Below are positions 1-7,999 of a stretch of 64,000 bases of DNA, piece after piece (positions within the stretch are counted from its first letter, which is position 1; each line of letters opens with the position of its first letter). Source of the stretch: Companilactobacillus heilongjiangensis. GTDB lineage: Bacteria > Bacillota > Bacilli > Lactobacillales > Lactobacillaceae. The translations under genes and the position numbers were made by a program. The notes beneath the pieces are model-generated. The model worked only from the letters and a program-made list of their open reading frames with translations, was not told where the DNA came from and did not search any database. Where the stretch lies: positions 1,798,001 to 1,862,000 of the forward strand of contig NZ_CP012559.1 of the NCBI RefSeq assembly GCF_000831645.3, in the 5' to 3' direction.

Positions 1-40
1 TTTATCTAGCTTTAAATTTAATCAGGAGAATTAATCAATC

Positions 41-880
41 ATGTTCATTGAAATTATTAAAACCATCATTTTAGGTATCATCGAAGGTTTTACAGAATTT
101 CTACCTATCAGTTCAACTGGACACTTGTATTTAGCTGATGAATTCATCAAATTGAATGAGTCAAAAGCTTTCATCAACATGTTCATGGTAGTTATTCAAT
201 TCGGAGCCATCTTAGCGGTTATCCTTATTTACTTTCACAAATTAAACCCATTCTCACCTAAGAAAAATCACCGTGAGAAGAGTCAAACTTGGAGTATTTG
301 GTTCAAAGTTTTAGTCGCTATCTTACCTTCAGTAATTATCGGATTGCCATTGAATGACTGGATGGATGCCCATTTGACAAGCTGGCAAGTTATTTCAGCC
401 ACACTATTGATTTACGGTATCTTATTCATCGTTGTTGAAAACTGGCTCAAGGGTAAACGACCACAAACAGCTGATCTGGAAAGTCTTTCATACAAGACAG
501 CCTTCCAAATTGGACTCTTCCAAGTCCTTTCATTAGTACCCGGTACATCACGTTCCGGAGCTACTATCTTGGGTGGTATGACAGTCGGTACATCAAGATT
601 TGTTGCCACTGAGTTCTCATTCTTCTTAGCTATTCCAACTATGTTTGGTGCTAGTTTATTGAAGATTGGTAAGTACTTCATGAAAGGCAATGCCTTCACT
701 AGCAGTCAAACAATCATCTTGCTCGTTGGTACTTTAGTATCATTTATCGTTGCTTACGCTTCAATCAAGTTCTTGCTTGATTATATTAAACGTAATGACT
801 TTAAGGCATTTGGTTGGTACAGAATTGTTTTAGCTATCGTTGTTATTGCCTACTTCGGTATCAAAGCTATGGTTGCTTAA
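41..880 (+). CDS. uppP: Undecaprenyl-diphosphatase UppP (BacA)
   Basis: This integral membrane enzyme dephosphorylates undecaprenyl pyrophosphate to recycle the lipid carrier used for peptidoglycan and teichoic acid synthesis; extra activity gives bacitracin tolerance. The 279-residue protein has the family's two signatures: an N-terminal segment with [15 protein letters not shown] (residues about 15-29) and a mid-protein [10 protein letters not shown] (about 167-176). Several hydrophobic helices run through it and the length is normal for the family. The ATG is preceded by AGGAG at about 24-28, a good ribosome site. A terminator follows at 890-917, so the gene is probably transcribed alone. 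A BceAB-type peptide resistance module lies 20 kb away; a functional link is only a possibility. Confidence 0.96.
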   Translation: MFIEIIKTIILGIIEGFTEFLPISSTGHLYLADEFIKLNESKAFINMFMVVIQFGAILAVILIYFHKLNPFSPKKNHREKSQTWSIWFKVLVAILPSVIIGLPLNDWMDAHLTSWQVISATLLIYGILFIVVENWLKGKRPQTADLESLSYKTAFQIGLFQVLSLVPGTSRSGATILGGMTVGTSRFVATEFSFFLAIPTMFGASLLKIGKYFMKGNAFTSSQTIILLVGTLVSFIVAYASIKFLLDYIKRNDFKAFGWYRIVLAIVVIAYFGIKAMVA

Positions 881-889
881 CATTAATTA

Positions 890-917
890 AGGACGTCCCT
901 TGGGGCGTTCTTTTTTT
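890..917 (+). terminator. Terminator of uppP
   Basis: GGACGTCC pairs with GGGGCGTTC (two wobble pairs) across a short loop and is followed by a run of seven T. It sits 10 bases after the uppP stop codon. Confidence 0.8.
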
Positions 918-927
918 GTCTATATCT

Positions 928-1100
928 GCCGCCTCCGGGTGACAGTGATTGATTGCCGCTGTGGGACCGGTTCGAGCCAAAGTGCGGTCTCGAGCCTCGC
1001 TTTTGAGCCGAAACCCGCGTCTCAAAAACGTCCTGTGATGTAAGGGCTGAAGCCCTAACATCACTATCACTGCTGGCACCAATCACTGTCACCCGGAGGC
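928..1100 (-). repeat. Cloverleaf repeat, copy 1
   Basis: This is a copy of the window's dispersed element. Strand is given as plus when the copy ends in GGAGGCGGC on the top strand and minus when it starts with GCCGCCTCC. The outer arms GGGTGACAGTGATTG and CAATCACTGTCACCC are perfect complements. Inside are three hairpins; the first has stem GTGATGT pairing with ACATCAC plus AGGGCT pairing with AGCCCT when read on the minus strand. It lies just after the uppP terminator with its GCCGCC end facing uppP. Confidence 0.85.
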
Positions 1101-1310
1101 TATTGTATTTAAAGGCCCGGAGACTCCTTAATGTTTTAAGATCATAGTTGTACCTTGTAGTCTGGTTTTCGTTTATTTGGACTTGATAAATTAATTCAAG
1201 ATAGGTTAACCGAATATTTATATCAATATAAATTCAGAAACCTTAAAATATAATATTTTACCTAATCTGGATTACGTTATAACCAATTCCAATCAGTCCT
1301 TCAAAACACT

Positions 1311-1488
1311 AGCCGGAGGTCGTCAGGAATATAGTCATGTCATGGAGGTGGCGTTACGGCTTTAGCCGTTACACCACAGGGCGAGTTTTGAGATTCGCGC
1401 ATTATACGAAGCTCAAAATCGAGGTGCGAGACCTTGGCTCGCACCGGTCCTCATAGCATGAACTATATTCCTGACGACCGGAGGCGGC
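1311..1488 (+). repeat. Cloverleaf repeat, copy 2
   Basis: The outer arms GGTCGTCAGGAATATAGT and ACTATATTCCTGACGACC are perfect 18-base complements, unrelated in sequence to the arms of copy 1. Internal hairpins are GTGGCGTTACGGCT with AGCCGTTACACCAC, TTTTGAG with CTCAAAA, and GGTGCGAG with CTCGCACC. Together with copy 1 it brackets an AT-rich 210-bp spacer with no gene. The GGCGGC end faces cutC. Confidence 0.85.
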
Positions 1489-1566
1489 ATATATCAAACA
1501 TATATCATCAGACTTTTAGAAGAATATTTGTTAGAATATAACCACAACAATGAAGAGGGGTTGACT

Positions 1567-2214
1567 ATTATCTTTAAAGAAGTAGCTGTAGAAAACTTTA
1601 CTAAGATTCCCACCGCTGTTTTAAAGGGTGCTAATCGAATCGAATTAAATGATAATTTGGCTGTTGGAGGAACTACTCCTAGCCACGGTGTCTTGCAAGA
1701 AGCCACTAAATACCTTCAAGAAAAATCGGTTCCGCTTGTCGAAATGATCCGTCCTCGTGGTGGAGATTTCGTCTATAACGACTTGGAAATTAAAATGATG
1801 GAAGCTGACTTGTTTGAGGCTCAAAAGCTGGGTGTCGATGCGGTTGCCTTTGGTGCTTTGACTAAGGACGGCGACATTGACGAGGAAGCCATGGAACAAT
1901 TGATTGCTGCTTCTGCTGGTATGCAAATCGTTTTCCACATGGCTTTTGACGCTTTGGCTGAGGATAACAAGAAAAACGCTATCGACTGGTTGGTTGACCA
2001 CGATGTTGACCGTATTTTGACTCACGGTGGTCCGTTGACTACTCCTATTGATATGACTTTGGACAATATTAAAAAGTATATTGATTACGCTGATGGTCGG
2101 ATTCTTATCTTGCCTGGCGGTGGTGTTAACTTTGAGAATGTTGATAGCATTGCTGAAAAGCTTGGGGTTAAGGAATTGCATGGTACTAAGATTATTGATG
2201 GGGTTAATAATTAA
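1567..2214 (+). CDS. cutC: Copper homeostasis protein CutC family
   Basis: This is a CutC-family TIM-barrel protein, linked to copper homeostasis in other bacteria though its biochemical role is unsettled. Family features include FKEVAVEN at the N-terminus, an EMIRPRGGDF motif, DAVAFGALT, FHMAFDA, DRILTHGG and ILPGGGV near the end. About 215 residues is close to the usual length. The start is unusual: GAGAGGGG-like SD sequence at 1554-1560 is followed six bases later by ATT ATC TTT AAA GAA, giving the expected MIFKE start only if AUU is used. The conventional alternatives are TTG at 1561, which abuts the SD, or TTG at 1528, which lies upstream of it. The gene stands alone between repeat copy 2 and a strong terminator; copY-copB is 28 kb away. 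Confidence 0.88.
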   Translation: MIFKEVAVENFTKIPTAVLKGANRIELNDNLAVGGTTPSHGVLQEATKYLQEKSVPLVEMIRPRGGDFVYNDLEIKMMEADLFEAQKLGVDAVAFGALTKDGDIDEEAMEQLIAASAGMQIVFHMAFDALAEDNKKNAIDWLVDHDVDRILTHGGPLTTPIDMTLDNIKKYIDYADGRILILPGGGVNFENVDSIAEKLGVKELHGTKIIDGVNN

Positions 2215-2228
2215 CTCTTTGGTAAATT

Positions 2229-2294
2229 AAATAGGTTCGAATTCATTGGGATATTTTGACTATATTCCCGTTTTGAATTCGAACCTATTTTTTT
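2229..2294 (+). terminator. Long-stem terminator after cutC
   Basis: A 17-bp perfect stem (AAATAGGTTCGAATTCA with TGAATTCGAACCTATTT) is followed by TTTT. The loop can fold further (GGGATAT with ATATTCCC). It begins 15 bases after the cutC stop and could stop transcription from both sides. Confidence 0.85.
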
Positions 2295-2312
2295 GTATAT
2301 ATATTCAGTTGT

Positions 2313-2349
2313 GTTTTAGAGATTGCTGGGCATGCAGTGGCTCTAAAAC
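2313..2349. other. Inverted repeat GTTTTAGAG / CTCTAAAAC
   Basis: Nine-base perfect inverted repeat separated by 19 bases, directly upstream of the larger hairpin at 2356-2459. Part of a gene-free stretch between cutC and mgtE that is dense in secondary structure. Confidence 0.5.
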
Positions 2350-2355
2350 GAGTTC

Positions 2356-2459
2356 TGCAAGGGCAACTCCTTCCGCTTTGCATACTTTTAGCAATCACAC
2401 GCAAAACCGGCGTGTAATTGCTAAAAGTACGCAAATGCTCGGGAGCTGACCGCCCTTGC
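2356..2459. other. Long imperfect hairpin, about 104 nt
   Basis: Nested complementary segments fold the whole stretch: GCAAGGGC (2357-2364) with GCCCTTGC (2452-2459), TTGC with GCAA, and a core stem TACTTTTAGCAAT (2383-2395) with ATTGCTAAAAGTA (2417-2429), capped by ACACG and CGTGT. It is neither a normal terminator nor a copy of the cloverleaf repeat. No reading frame of interest lies in it. It may be a transcribed 3' UTR structure of mgtE or a degenerate small element. Confidence 0.5.
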
Positions 2460-2464
2460 TCCGC

Positions 2465-2500
2465 TCTCTCACTTAAACGAGTTCCGCAGGCCAATTTCTT
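2465..2500. repeat. Short repeat shared with 54.0 kb
   Basis: The string ACGAGTTCCGCAGGCCAATTTCTT and the adjacent GCTCCGCTCTCTCACTT recur in slightly changed form and in the reverse order at 54008-54062. A partial third match (ACGAGTTCTGCAAGG) lies at 2349-2363. Both main copies sit immediately downstream of the stop codon of a minus-strand gene. Confidence 0.45.
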
Positions 2501-2520
2501 GTGGCGTCAAGACGCCACAA
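2499..2520 (-). other. Perfect hairpin overlapping the mgtE stop codon
   Basis: TTGTGGCGTC and GACGCCACAA are perfect 10-base complements with a 2-base loop. On the minus strand the stem includes the last codons and stop of mgtE. There is no T-run after it, so it may protect the mRNA end or act on termination of translation; it is not a classical intrinsic terminator. Confidence 0.55.
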
Positions 2521-3880
2521 AATACTGCATAAACATTCCCGCAATACTGAAATAAATCAATACTGATGTCAAATCACTCAATGTTGAAATAAATGGTCCA
2601 CTGGCTACGGCTGGATCGAAACCGAAACTGGACATCAACATTGGAATCAAACTTCCGGCTAAGTTGGCTACGGTAATAGCTGCACACATTGCTAAACCGA
2701 TTACCATTCCTAGAACGAAGTTGTGTTTCCAGATTCCGACTAACATAAAGACGGAAATTCCGGTTACTACTCCGGTCACAAATCCAGTTAGTAGTTCTTT
2801 ACCAATCAGCTTTAAAAATTCGCTGCGATTTATTTCTTCAACTGCTAATCGTCTGACGGCAACGGCCAAACTTTGGGTACCTGCATTACCAGCTGTACCG
2901 GTGATTGTTGAAATGAAGACGGCTAGAATACTGGCTTCTGCCAACAATCCTTCGAAATGATTGATCAATGTTGCGGTAATCATACTCAGTAATAACAACG
3001 TAATCAACCATGGCAAACGTTTGGAAGCTGCCTTGAATGGTCCGTCATTATTGGTTTCATCCATACTAACACCGGCCAAACCAGAGTAATCTTGTTGGGC
3101 TTCGTCATCGATAACTTCAATAACATCATCAACGGTGACAATACCAACTAATTTATTGGAATGATCAACAACAGGAACGGCTAAAAATTCGTAATCTCTA
3201 AAGACTTGCGCAACTTCTGCCTGTTCTGCATCAACGTTGACTGTAATAATGTCACTATTCATTTTTTCGCCCAATGTATCGTTATCATCTAGCAAAATCA
3301 AATCACGCAATGACATAACACCGACTAAATCATCGTGATTATCCAAAATATATAAGTAATAAATCGTTTCAGCTGTTTGAGCATAGCCTTTCAAAGCTTT
3401 AATAGCATCGGCAGCTCTCTCTTCTTCATGAAACTTAACATAATCAGTGGTCATAATACCACCGGCTGTTTCGGTATCGTAATGCAACAATCCACGAAGG
3501 TTGTTGGCATCACTAGTTGGCATTTGTTCAAGGAATCGATCAACATCGACTTTGTCCAAATGTTCCAAAACATCGGCCGCATTATCATCGTACATATCGT
3601 TCAACATCTTGGAAGCATATCCGAGATCCATTTCTTTCAAAAGTTCTGGAATCTCCGGATTGTCGTCCTCAATCGTATCGAACATATCACCCATTTCATC
3701 TGGTTCTAGAATTGAGTATAAAGTTACACGTTCGGTCTTATTTAACGTGAGGTAAAAAGTACTCTGGTCGTAAAAATGCATATCCAAATAAGTTTTTCGG
3801 AAACGCTTTTTATCACCACCATCAAGATAACTCTTTAATTGCGTAAATTTATCTTGGAGTCTTTTTTCATTTTCATCCAT
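2507..3880 (-). CDS. mgtE: Magnesium transporter MgtE
   Basis: MgtE is a dimeric Mg2+-gated magnesium channel of the cytoplasmic membrane. An N-terminal MgtE_N superhelical domain (about residues 30-130) precedes two CBS domains (about 130-260; MSLRDLILLDD and VGIVTVDDVIEVIDDEA). A C-terminal five-helix pore domain follows, with the characteristic GNAGTQSLAVAVR stretch. Length (457 residues) is normal. ATG at 3880 is chosen over an upstream GTG at 3889 because AGGGG lies eight bases before it. It is the last gene of the relQ-nadK-rluD-mgtE run and its start overlaps the end of rluD by 8 bases, so it is probably translationally coupled. Confidence 0.95.
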   Translation of the reverse strand: MDENEKRLQDKFTQLKSYLDGGDKKRFRKTYLDMHFYDQSTFYLTLNKTERVTLYSILEPDEMGDMFDTIEDDNPEIPELLKEMDLGYASKMLNDMYDDNAADVLEHLDKVDVDRFLEQMPTSDANNLRGLLHYDTETAGGIMTTDYVKFHEEERAADAIKALKGYAQTAETIYYLYILDNHDDLVGVMSLRDLILLDDNDTLGEKMNSDIITVNVDAEQAEVAQVFRDYEFLAVPVVDHSNKLVGIVTVDDVIEVIDDEAQQDYSGLAGVSMDETNNDGPFKAASKRLPWLITLLLLSMITATLINHFEGLLAEASILAVFISTITGTAGNAGTQSLAVAVRRLAVEEINRSEFLKLIGKELLTGFVTGVVTGISVFMLVGIWKHNFVLGMVIGLAMCAAITVANLAGSLIPMLMSSFGFDPAVASGPFISTLSDLTSVLIYFSIAGMFMQYFVAS

Positions 3881-4793
3881 TCTTCTCACCCCTTAACACA
3901 CTCTTTAACATTACCATATCTGCTGGCAACGGTGCTTGAAGTTTTAATAACTGCTTGGTCACAGGATGAACAATGTTCAAACGGTAGCAGTGCAGCGCTT
4001 GGCGGTCTATTCGTGAATCAACTTTGCCACTGTACATATCGTCACCAATTATCGGATGACCAATCGCAGTTAAGTGAACTCTAATTTGATGCGTGCGTCC
4101 CGTCAAAAGTTTCAACTTTAATAAGCTGCCAGTTGAAAACTTTTCCACTGTTTCATACACAGTTTGAGACGCCTTACCTTTTTCGTGGTCAATATTACGC
4201 ATATAAAAAACGTCCGGATCAATCCCAATTGGCAAATCGATCAGACCACTTTCTGGTTCTACTTGACCATAAACCATCGCTAGATAAAATTTTTGAAAAT
4301 CTTCTGTATGCAAGATTCGATCTAGCAACGAATGGGCATACGAAGTCTTGGCAAACACCATCAGACCCGAAGTATTACGGTCCAATCGTGTTACCAAGTG
4401 AATTGTTGAATTCTCTTTTTTGCTCAGCAAATAACCTTTGACCAAATTGGCCATCGTTTTACCAGACTTAGCTTTAGCGGGCAAACTAGCAATCCCATGC
4501 GGCTTGTTCACAACTAATAAATAACTATCTTCATAAATAACGTCAACTGGCCCATACATTGGTGCAATCAAGTCAGACGGTTCTTCCTCATTCATAATAA
4601 TCAGGATCACGTCGCCTGGTTTCATCTTGAAGTCGAAATGGCGTTGTTTATGATTAACAAAGATCAGTCCACCTTTGTTTTTTAAATTGTGCAATTGACT
4701 AGAGGAAAATTTGTGTTGGACTAAAAACTTACGGACAATTTTCTTGTCGTCATCATCAATTGTGAACTTTAAGATACGATTATTTTTGTTCAT
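3873..4793 (-). CDS. rluD: RluA-family rRNA pseudouridine synthase (RluD/YjbO-like)
   Basis: The enzyme converts uridine to pseudouridine in RNA, probably 23S rRNA by family membership. An N-terminal S4-like RNA-binding part (about residues 15-75) is followed by the catalytic domain with VVNKPHG and HLVTRLDRNTSGLM; the Asp in RLDR is the family's catalytic residue. LLTGRTHQIRVH matches the third conserved motif. Length of 306 residues is typical. The start overlaps the end of nadK by 14 bases and the end overlaps mgtE, so it is internal to an operon. This order corresponds to Bacillus yjbM-yjbN-yjbO. The exact target uridine cannot be read from the sequence. Confidence 0.93.
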   Translation of the reverse strand: MNKNNRILKFTIDDDDKKIVRKFLVQHKFSSSQLHNLKNKGGLIFVNHKQRHFDFKMKPGDVILIIMNEEEPSDLIAPMYGPVDVIYEDSYLLVVNKPHGIASLPAKAKSGKTMANLVKGYLLSKKENSTIHLVTRLDRNTSGLMVFAKTSYAHSLLDRILHTEDFQKFYLAMVYGQVEPESGLIDLPIGIDPDVFYMRNIDHEKGKASQTVYETVEKFSTGSLLKLKLLTGRTHQIRVHLTAIGHPIIGDDMYSGKVDSRIDRQALHCYRLNIVHPVTKQLLKLQAPLPADMVMLKSVLRGEKNG

Positions 4794-5592
4794 CTTGTCC
4801 CAAGAAAGCTGTCTCTACTCTAGTCCAGAAGTGACGGTGGCGATACTGGGCAAATTGAGCACGTTGATAATTCAATTTGATCGTAATCTTCTTTACATTC
4901 TTCAATTTCGTTGTAATCCCATCGCAACTGATGACGTAATCGTCCGCTGTCTGTGGATAAAGGTCGACTTGTTGATTGTGAGGAATGATGATTGGTGATG
5001 AAATTGTCCGGTAAACTCGGTTGTTGATCGAAGCAATTTCAATCATTTGAAAAACACTGATTTTTGGATGAATCAATGCTCCACCGATTGACTTCGAGTA
5101 AGCTGTTGAACCCGTTGGAGTTGAAAAACACAAACCATCGCCACGAAAACTTTCGAAAAATTCCTTATCTAAGTCAACTCGGGCCTTCATTGTTAAGGAA
5201 GATAAACGTCTAACCACTGTTTCATTGATGGCAATTCCGTGGAACAATGAGCCTTCTTTGTTTTCGACCATAACGTCCAAAAGTGGATAACTTGTGGAGG
5301 GAATATTGTCCTTGCACTCGATAATCCGGTTGGCTAAATCGTCAATCTCAGTATCGGTCCAGTCAGAATAAAATCCTAAGTGACCTGTGTGCAAAGCCAA
5401 AAATTTAACGCGGTCCAAATGGGCTGCATAAGCGTGGAAAGTGCTCAAAAGCGTACCATCACCACCGACACTGATAACTAATTGGGGATCACGACGGTCC
5501 AAAATTAGGCCAGCATCAAGTAATTTACTGCGCAATTTGTTAGCCGCAGCAACTGATTTTTCTTTACTATTATTATTAATCCATAATTTCAT
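4780..5592 (-). CDS. nadK: NAD kinase
   Basis: This cytoplasmic enzyme phosphorylates NAD to NADP and is normally essential. The nucleotide-binding GGDGTLLSTFHAY motif is at about residues 42-54, and GSTAYSKSIGGALIHP, the second conserved NAD kinase motif, is at about 150-165. The length of 270 residues is typical of the short Gram-positive type. The ATG overlaps the relQ stop codon as TAATG, which implies translational coupling. It shares an operon with the alarmone synthetase relQ, as in Bacillus (yjbM-yjbN). Confidence 0.96.
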   Translation of the reverse strand: MKLWINNNSKEKSVAAANKLRSKLLDAGLILDRRDPQLVISVGGDGTLLSTFHAYAAHLDRVKFLALHTGHLGFYSDWTDTEIDDLANRIIECKDNIPSTSYPLLDVMVENKEGSLFHGIAINETVVRRLSSLTMKARVDLDKEFFESFRGDGLCFSTPTGSTAYSKSIGGALIHPKISVFQMIEIASINNRVYRTISSPIIIPHNQQVDLYPQTADDYVISCDGITTKLKNVKKITIKLNYQRAQFAQYRHRHFWTRVETAFLGQDEQK

Positions 5593-6245
5593 TATTTATC
5601 GTGCTCCGATGTATTATTTAGGTCACGCTTTCGATCTGTGAAGTATTGTTGAGCATCCTGAATTTCCTCACGAATCTTGGACATTTCCTCATCCAACATG
5701 AAGGAAGCTTCAGCAGCTCGTTTCAATCGTTCGTTAATTTCATCTGGAAAATCACCCTTATATTTGTAGTTCAAAGAGTGTTCAATCGTGGACCAGAAGT
5801 TCATTGCCAAAGTTCTAATCTGAATTTCAGCTAAAATATTTTTCTGACCACTAGCAGTTTGAATCGGATATTCAATCACCACATGATACGAACGATAACC
5901 GCTCGGCTTACTGTTGGCAATATAATCACGTTCCTCAATCACCCGCATATCTTCTCTGATATGAAGCAATTTGGCAACGTCATAAATATCTTCCACGAAC
6001 TGACATTGAATTCTAATTCCGGCGATATCTTGCATATCTTGTTCCAGCAAATCCTCATTAATAAAACGACGACGCATCTTCTCTTTGATACTATCGACTG
6101 TCTTAACACGTCCGGTCACAAATTCGATGGGAGAATGTTCGTTCTTCTCCAGAAATTCCTTACGTAAATTTCTAAATTTGATTTTTAATTCGTCTACTGC
6201 CTGTGAATATGGTATCAAAAATTCATTCCATTTGATTTCTGACAT
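5592..6245 (-). CDS. relQ: Small alarmone synthetase RelQ (GTP pyrophosphokinase family)
   Basis: A single-domain (p)ppGpp synthetase that makes the stringent-response alarmone from ATP and GTP/GDP without a hydrolase domain. RelA/SpoT-type motifs seen are RVKTVDSIKEKMRRR, DIAGIRI, SGYRSYHVVIEYP and EIQIRTLAMNFWSTIEH. The length of 217 residues fits RelQ/YjbM. The ATG follows a GAGGTC ribosome site. It is the first gene of the relQ-nadK-rluD-mgtE run. Cloverleaf repeat copy 3 begins 84 bases upstream, so any promoter lies in that gap or beyond the repeat. RelP is the alternative assignment but the neighbourhood favours RelQ. Confidence 0.93.
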   Translation of the reverse strand: MSEIKWNEFLIPYSQAVDELKIKFRNLRKEFLEKNEHSPIEFVTGRVKTVDSIKEKMRRRFINEDLLEQDMQDIAGIRIQCQFVEDIYDVAKLLHIREDMRVIEERDYIANSKPSGYRSYHVVIEYPIQTASGQKNILAEIQIRTLAMNFWSTIEHSLNYKYKGDFPDEINERLKRAAEASFMLDEEMSKIREEIQDAQQYFTDRKRDLNNTSEHDK

Positions 6246-6328
6246 AATGACCTCGCTTTACTTACTTCTTTAAATATATCTTATATTCGATTTAGATTCA
6301 CTTTATTCTTACAAAGTTTTATATATAT

Positions 6329-6509
6329 GCCGCCTCCGGTAGCCAGAAAATGGGGCAGTCCGCTGTGAGGACCGGTTCGAGCCAAGGTCTCTCACCTCGA
6401 TTTGAAGCCTTACCACAGTTCGGTAAGGCTCCAAAGTCGTCCGTTGTGTAATGGCTAAAGCCATAACACAACCTTCACGGCGTACTCCCCATTTCTGGCT
6501 ACCTCCGGC
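6329..6509 (-). repeat. Cloverleaf repeat, copy 3
   Basis: Starts with GCCGCCTCCGG; arms GGTAGCCAGAAAATGGGG and CCCCATTTCTGGCTACC are complementary with one bulge. Internal stems include GTGTAATGGCT with AGCCATAACAC on the top strand. The GCCGCC end faces relQ. Arms and core are nearly identical to copy 6, so these two are recent relatives. Confidence 0.85.
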
Positions 6510-6689
6510 TAGGTTATTTTTGGATAATCTAATTACTAATTTTAGTTGATAGTCTATTGTAAATATTCACGTCAATTTCAGAGTATACGACAAATAGATA
6601 CGCATGGCTCTAGTCGATAACCTACTACAAATATTCCATATTCTAAAACAGTTTACATGCTTTTACACTCAACTAATAACGATTAATTA

Positions 6690-6850
6690 GTCGGAAGAGC
6701 TGGGAAATATTTGTGTGCCGTGGTTGTGGTATAAGGGCATGTTTGGAAACTTGACGAACTTTGTCAAGGCTTCAACCCGAGACTCGAGACCGAACTTTGG
6801 CTCGAGTCGTTCCGCACAGCTAGTGAATATTTTCCAGCTCTGTAGACGGA
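6690..6850 (+). repeat. Degenerate cloverleaf repeat, copy 4
   Basis: Arms AGAGCTGGGAAATATT and AATATTTTCCAGCTCT still pair and the second and third hairpins remain (TTTGGAAACTTGAC and GTCAAGGCTTCAA; CGAG-CTCG). The first hairpin and the GC-rich tips have decayed. It stands in tandem with copy 5. Its arm matches the repeat fragment at 43983-44014. Confidence 0.65.
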
Positions 6851-7040
6851 ATACTTAAAACACCGCACAAAATTAGTCACACCAATATTTTGGTAAGATC
6901 TATCCATATATTTGATTAAACAAAATGATTCAACTTTGCAAAATTGACTCATCATTTTAAAACTTATTATTAGTAAATTTCTCCGATATCCTTTACTATG
7001 CATATATCAACACAACAACTTAGCAATTAAAAAAACACTA

Positions 7041-7219
7041 GCTGGAGGTTATCAGTAATATAGTCAGCAGTGCAGGTGGTGTTAGAAAGGCGTTTTTCCT
7101 CTCTTACTCCACCGACGTATTTTGAGATTTGCGGTTTATGCAAACCTCAAAATCGAGGCGTGGGACCTTGGCCCACACCGGTCGCACAGCAGACTATATT
7201 GCTGATAATCTTCGGCGGC
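7041..7219 (+). repeat. Cloverleaf repeat, copy 5
   Basis: Arms GATTATCAGCAATATAGTC-type are complementary (left GGTTATCAGTAATATAGTC, right GACTATATTGCTGATAATC). The first hairpin is GTGGTGTTAGAAAGG with CCTCTCTTACTCCAC, different in sequence from other copies but still paired. The GGCGGC end faces spxH, 85 bases away. Confidence 0.82.
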
Positions 7220-7303
7220 AGCAACGTCATGAGTTTATAATTTTACCTTTTTAAAAATTGTTGGTAGAATGACTATGCAATAGAGAGATGGAGGGAAAAC
7301 GTA

Positions 7304-7951
7304 ATGTGGGAAATATTCTTATATATTAATCCCTTATGTTCGTATTGTTTAACAGTGGAACAAGCTATTATCGACTTCACTAGAAAGCACGACATTGATA
7401 CACAATATCATTTCGTAACGAACTATAATATGGCTACAATTAATGATTATATGCAATTAAAAGGTTTCAAAATTACCGATATTGAGGAACGTACTACCGC
7501 TTCCCAAGAAGTGCTTGAAGCCGCTAAATTATATAAGGCAGCCTCATGCCAAGGAAATAAGAAAGCACGTAACTTTTTAATGAATCTTCAAGAACAAGTT
7601 AATGTTCTAAACAATCCCTTTGATGATACCACTATCAAACGTGCAATTAACAATAGTGGGCTCGACTATAAGGCAATTATGACCGATAAAGAAAGTCAAT
7701 GTGTCGTTCAAGGTCTTAAACGTGACCAACAACTATCAATGGAAATGCAGATTCAAAAGGCTCCCACAGCTATTGTCTTCGATCTCGACCACGAAGAAAA
7801 ACCCGGTGTCATGATTAATGATTTCGGCGATTCGTGTGATCCAGAAAGTATCAACAACAATCTTAATGCGATGTTGGAACGCGAACTTCCTCAATCGGAA
7901 AAATATGTCGATTCTAGTACCGTTATCAGTTTGGATAAATTCAGACGTTAA
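7304..7951 (+). CDS. spxH: ClpXP adaptor SpxH (YjbH), DsbA-like fold
   Basis: SpxH delivers the redox regulator Spx to ClpXP for degradation. The 215-residue protein starts with a thioredoxin-like segment IFLYINPLCSYCLTVEQAI carrying a CxxC-type CSYC, and has a KAPTAIVFD stretch typical of the DsbA-like fold near its end. GGAGGG ten bases upstream supports the ATG. It lies next to coiA and near relQ-nadK, the same neighbourhood as Bacillus yjbF-yjbH-yjbM-yjbN, which supports SpxH over a generic DsbA-family thiol protein. mecA and spx are in the same window. The protein shows no signal peptide and should be cytoplasmic. Confidence 0.85.
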   Translation: MWEIFLYINPLCSYCLTVEQAIIDFTRKHDIDTQYHFVTNYNMATINDYMQLKGFKITDIEERTTASQEVLEAAKLYKAASCQGNKKARNFLMNLQEQVNVLNNPFDDTTIKRAINNSGLDYKAIMTDKESQCVVQGLKRDQQLSMEMQIQKAPTAIVFDLDHEEKPGVMINDFGDSCDPESINNNLNAMLERELPQSEKYVDSSTVISLDKFRR

Positions 7952-7969
7952 TCAGACGAACATATTGAA

Positions 7970-7999
7970 AAAAAGCCTTCACGGCTGTGGAGGCTTTTT
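7970..7999. terminator. Bidirectional terminator between spxH and coiA
   Basis: AAAAAGCCT pairs with AGGCTTTTT around a 12-base loop. A-run and T-run on opposite sides serve both converging genes. It overlaps the last codons of coiA. Confidence 0.8.

Noticed and set aside
867-1092. Open reading frames inside cloverleaf repeats (also near 6764-7003, 20066-20260, 23342-23539, 28698-28967, 59589-59858)
   Set aside because: They recur with each repeat, in different frames, lack ribosome sites and are explained by the GC-rich structured repeat.
928-1100. tRNA-like T-loop string GGTTCGAGCC within the repeats
   Set aside because: The flanking stems do not fit a tRNA, there is no anticodon arm or CCA, and the string varies among copies. 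It belongs to the third hairpin.
2313-2349. GTTTTAGAG...CTCTAAAAC resembling the start of a type II CRISPR repeat
   Set aside because: Only one occurrence; there are no regularly spaced direct repeats or cas genes in the window.
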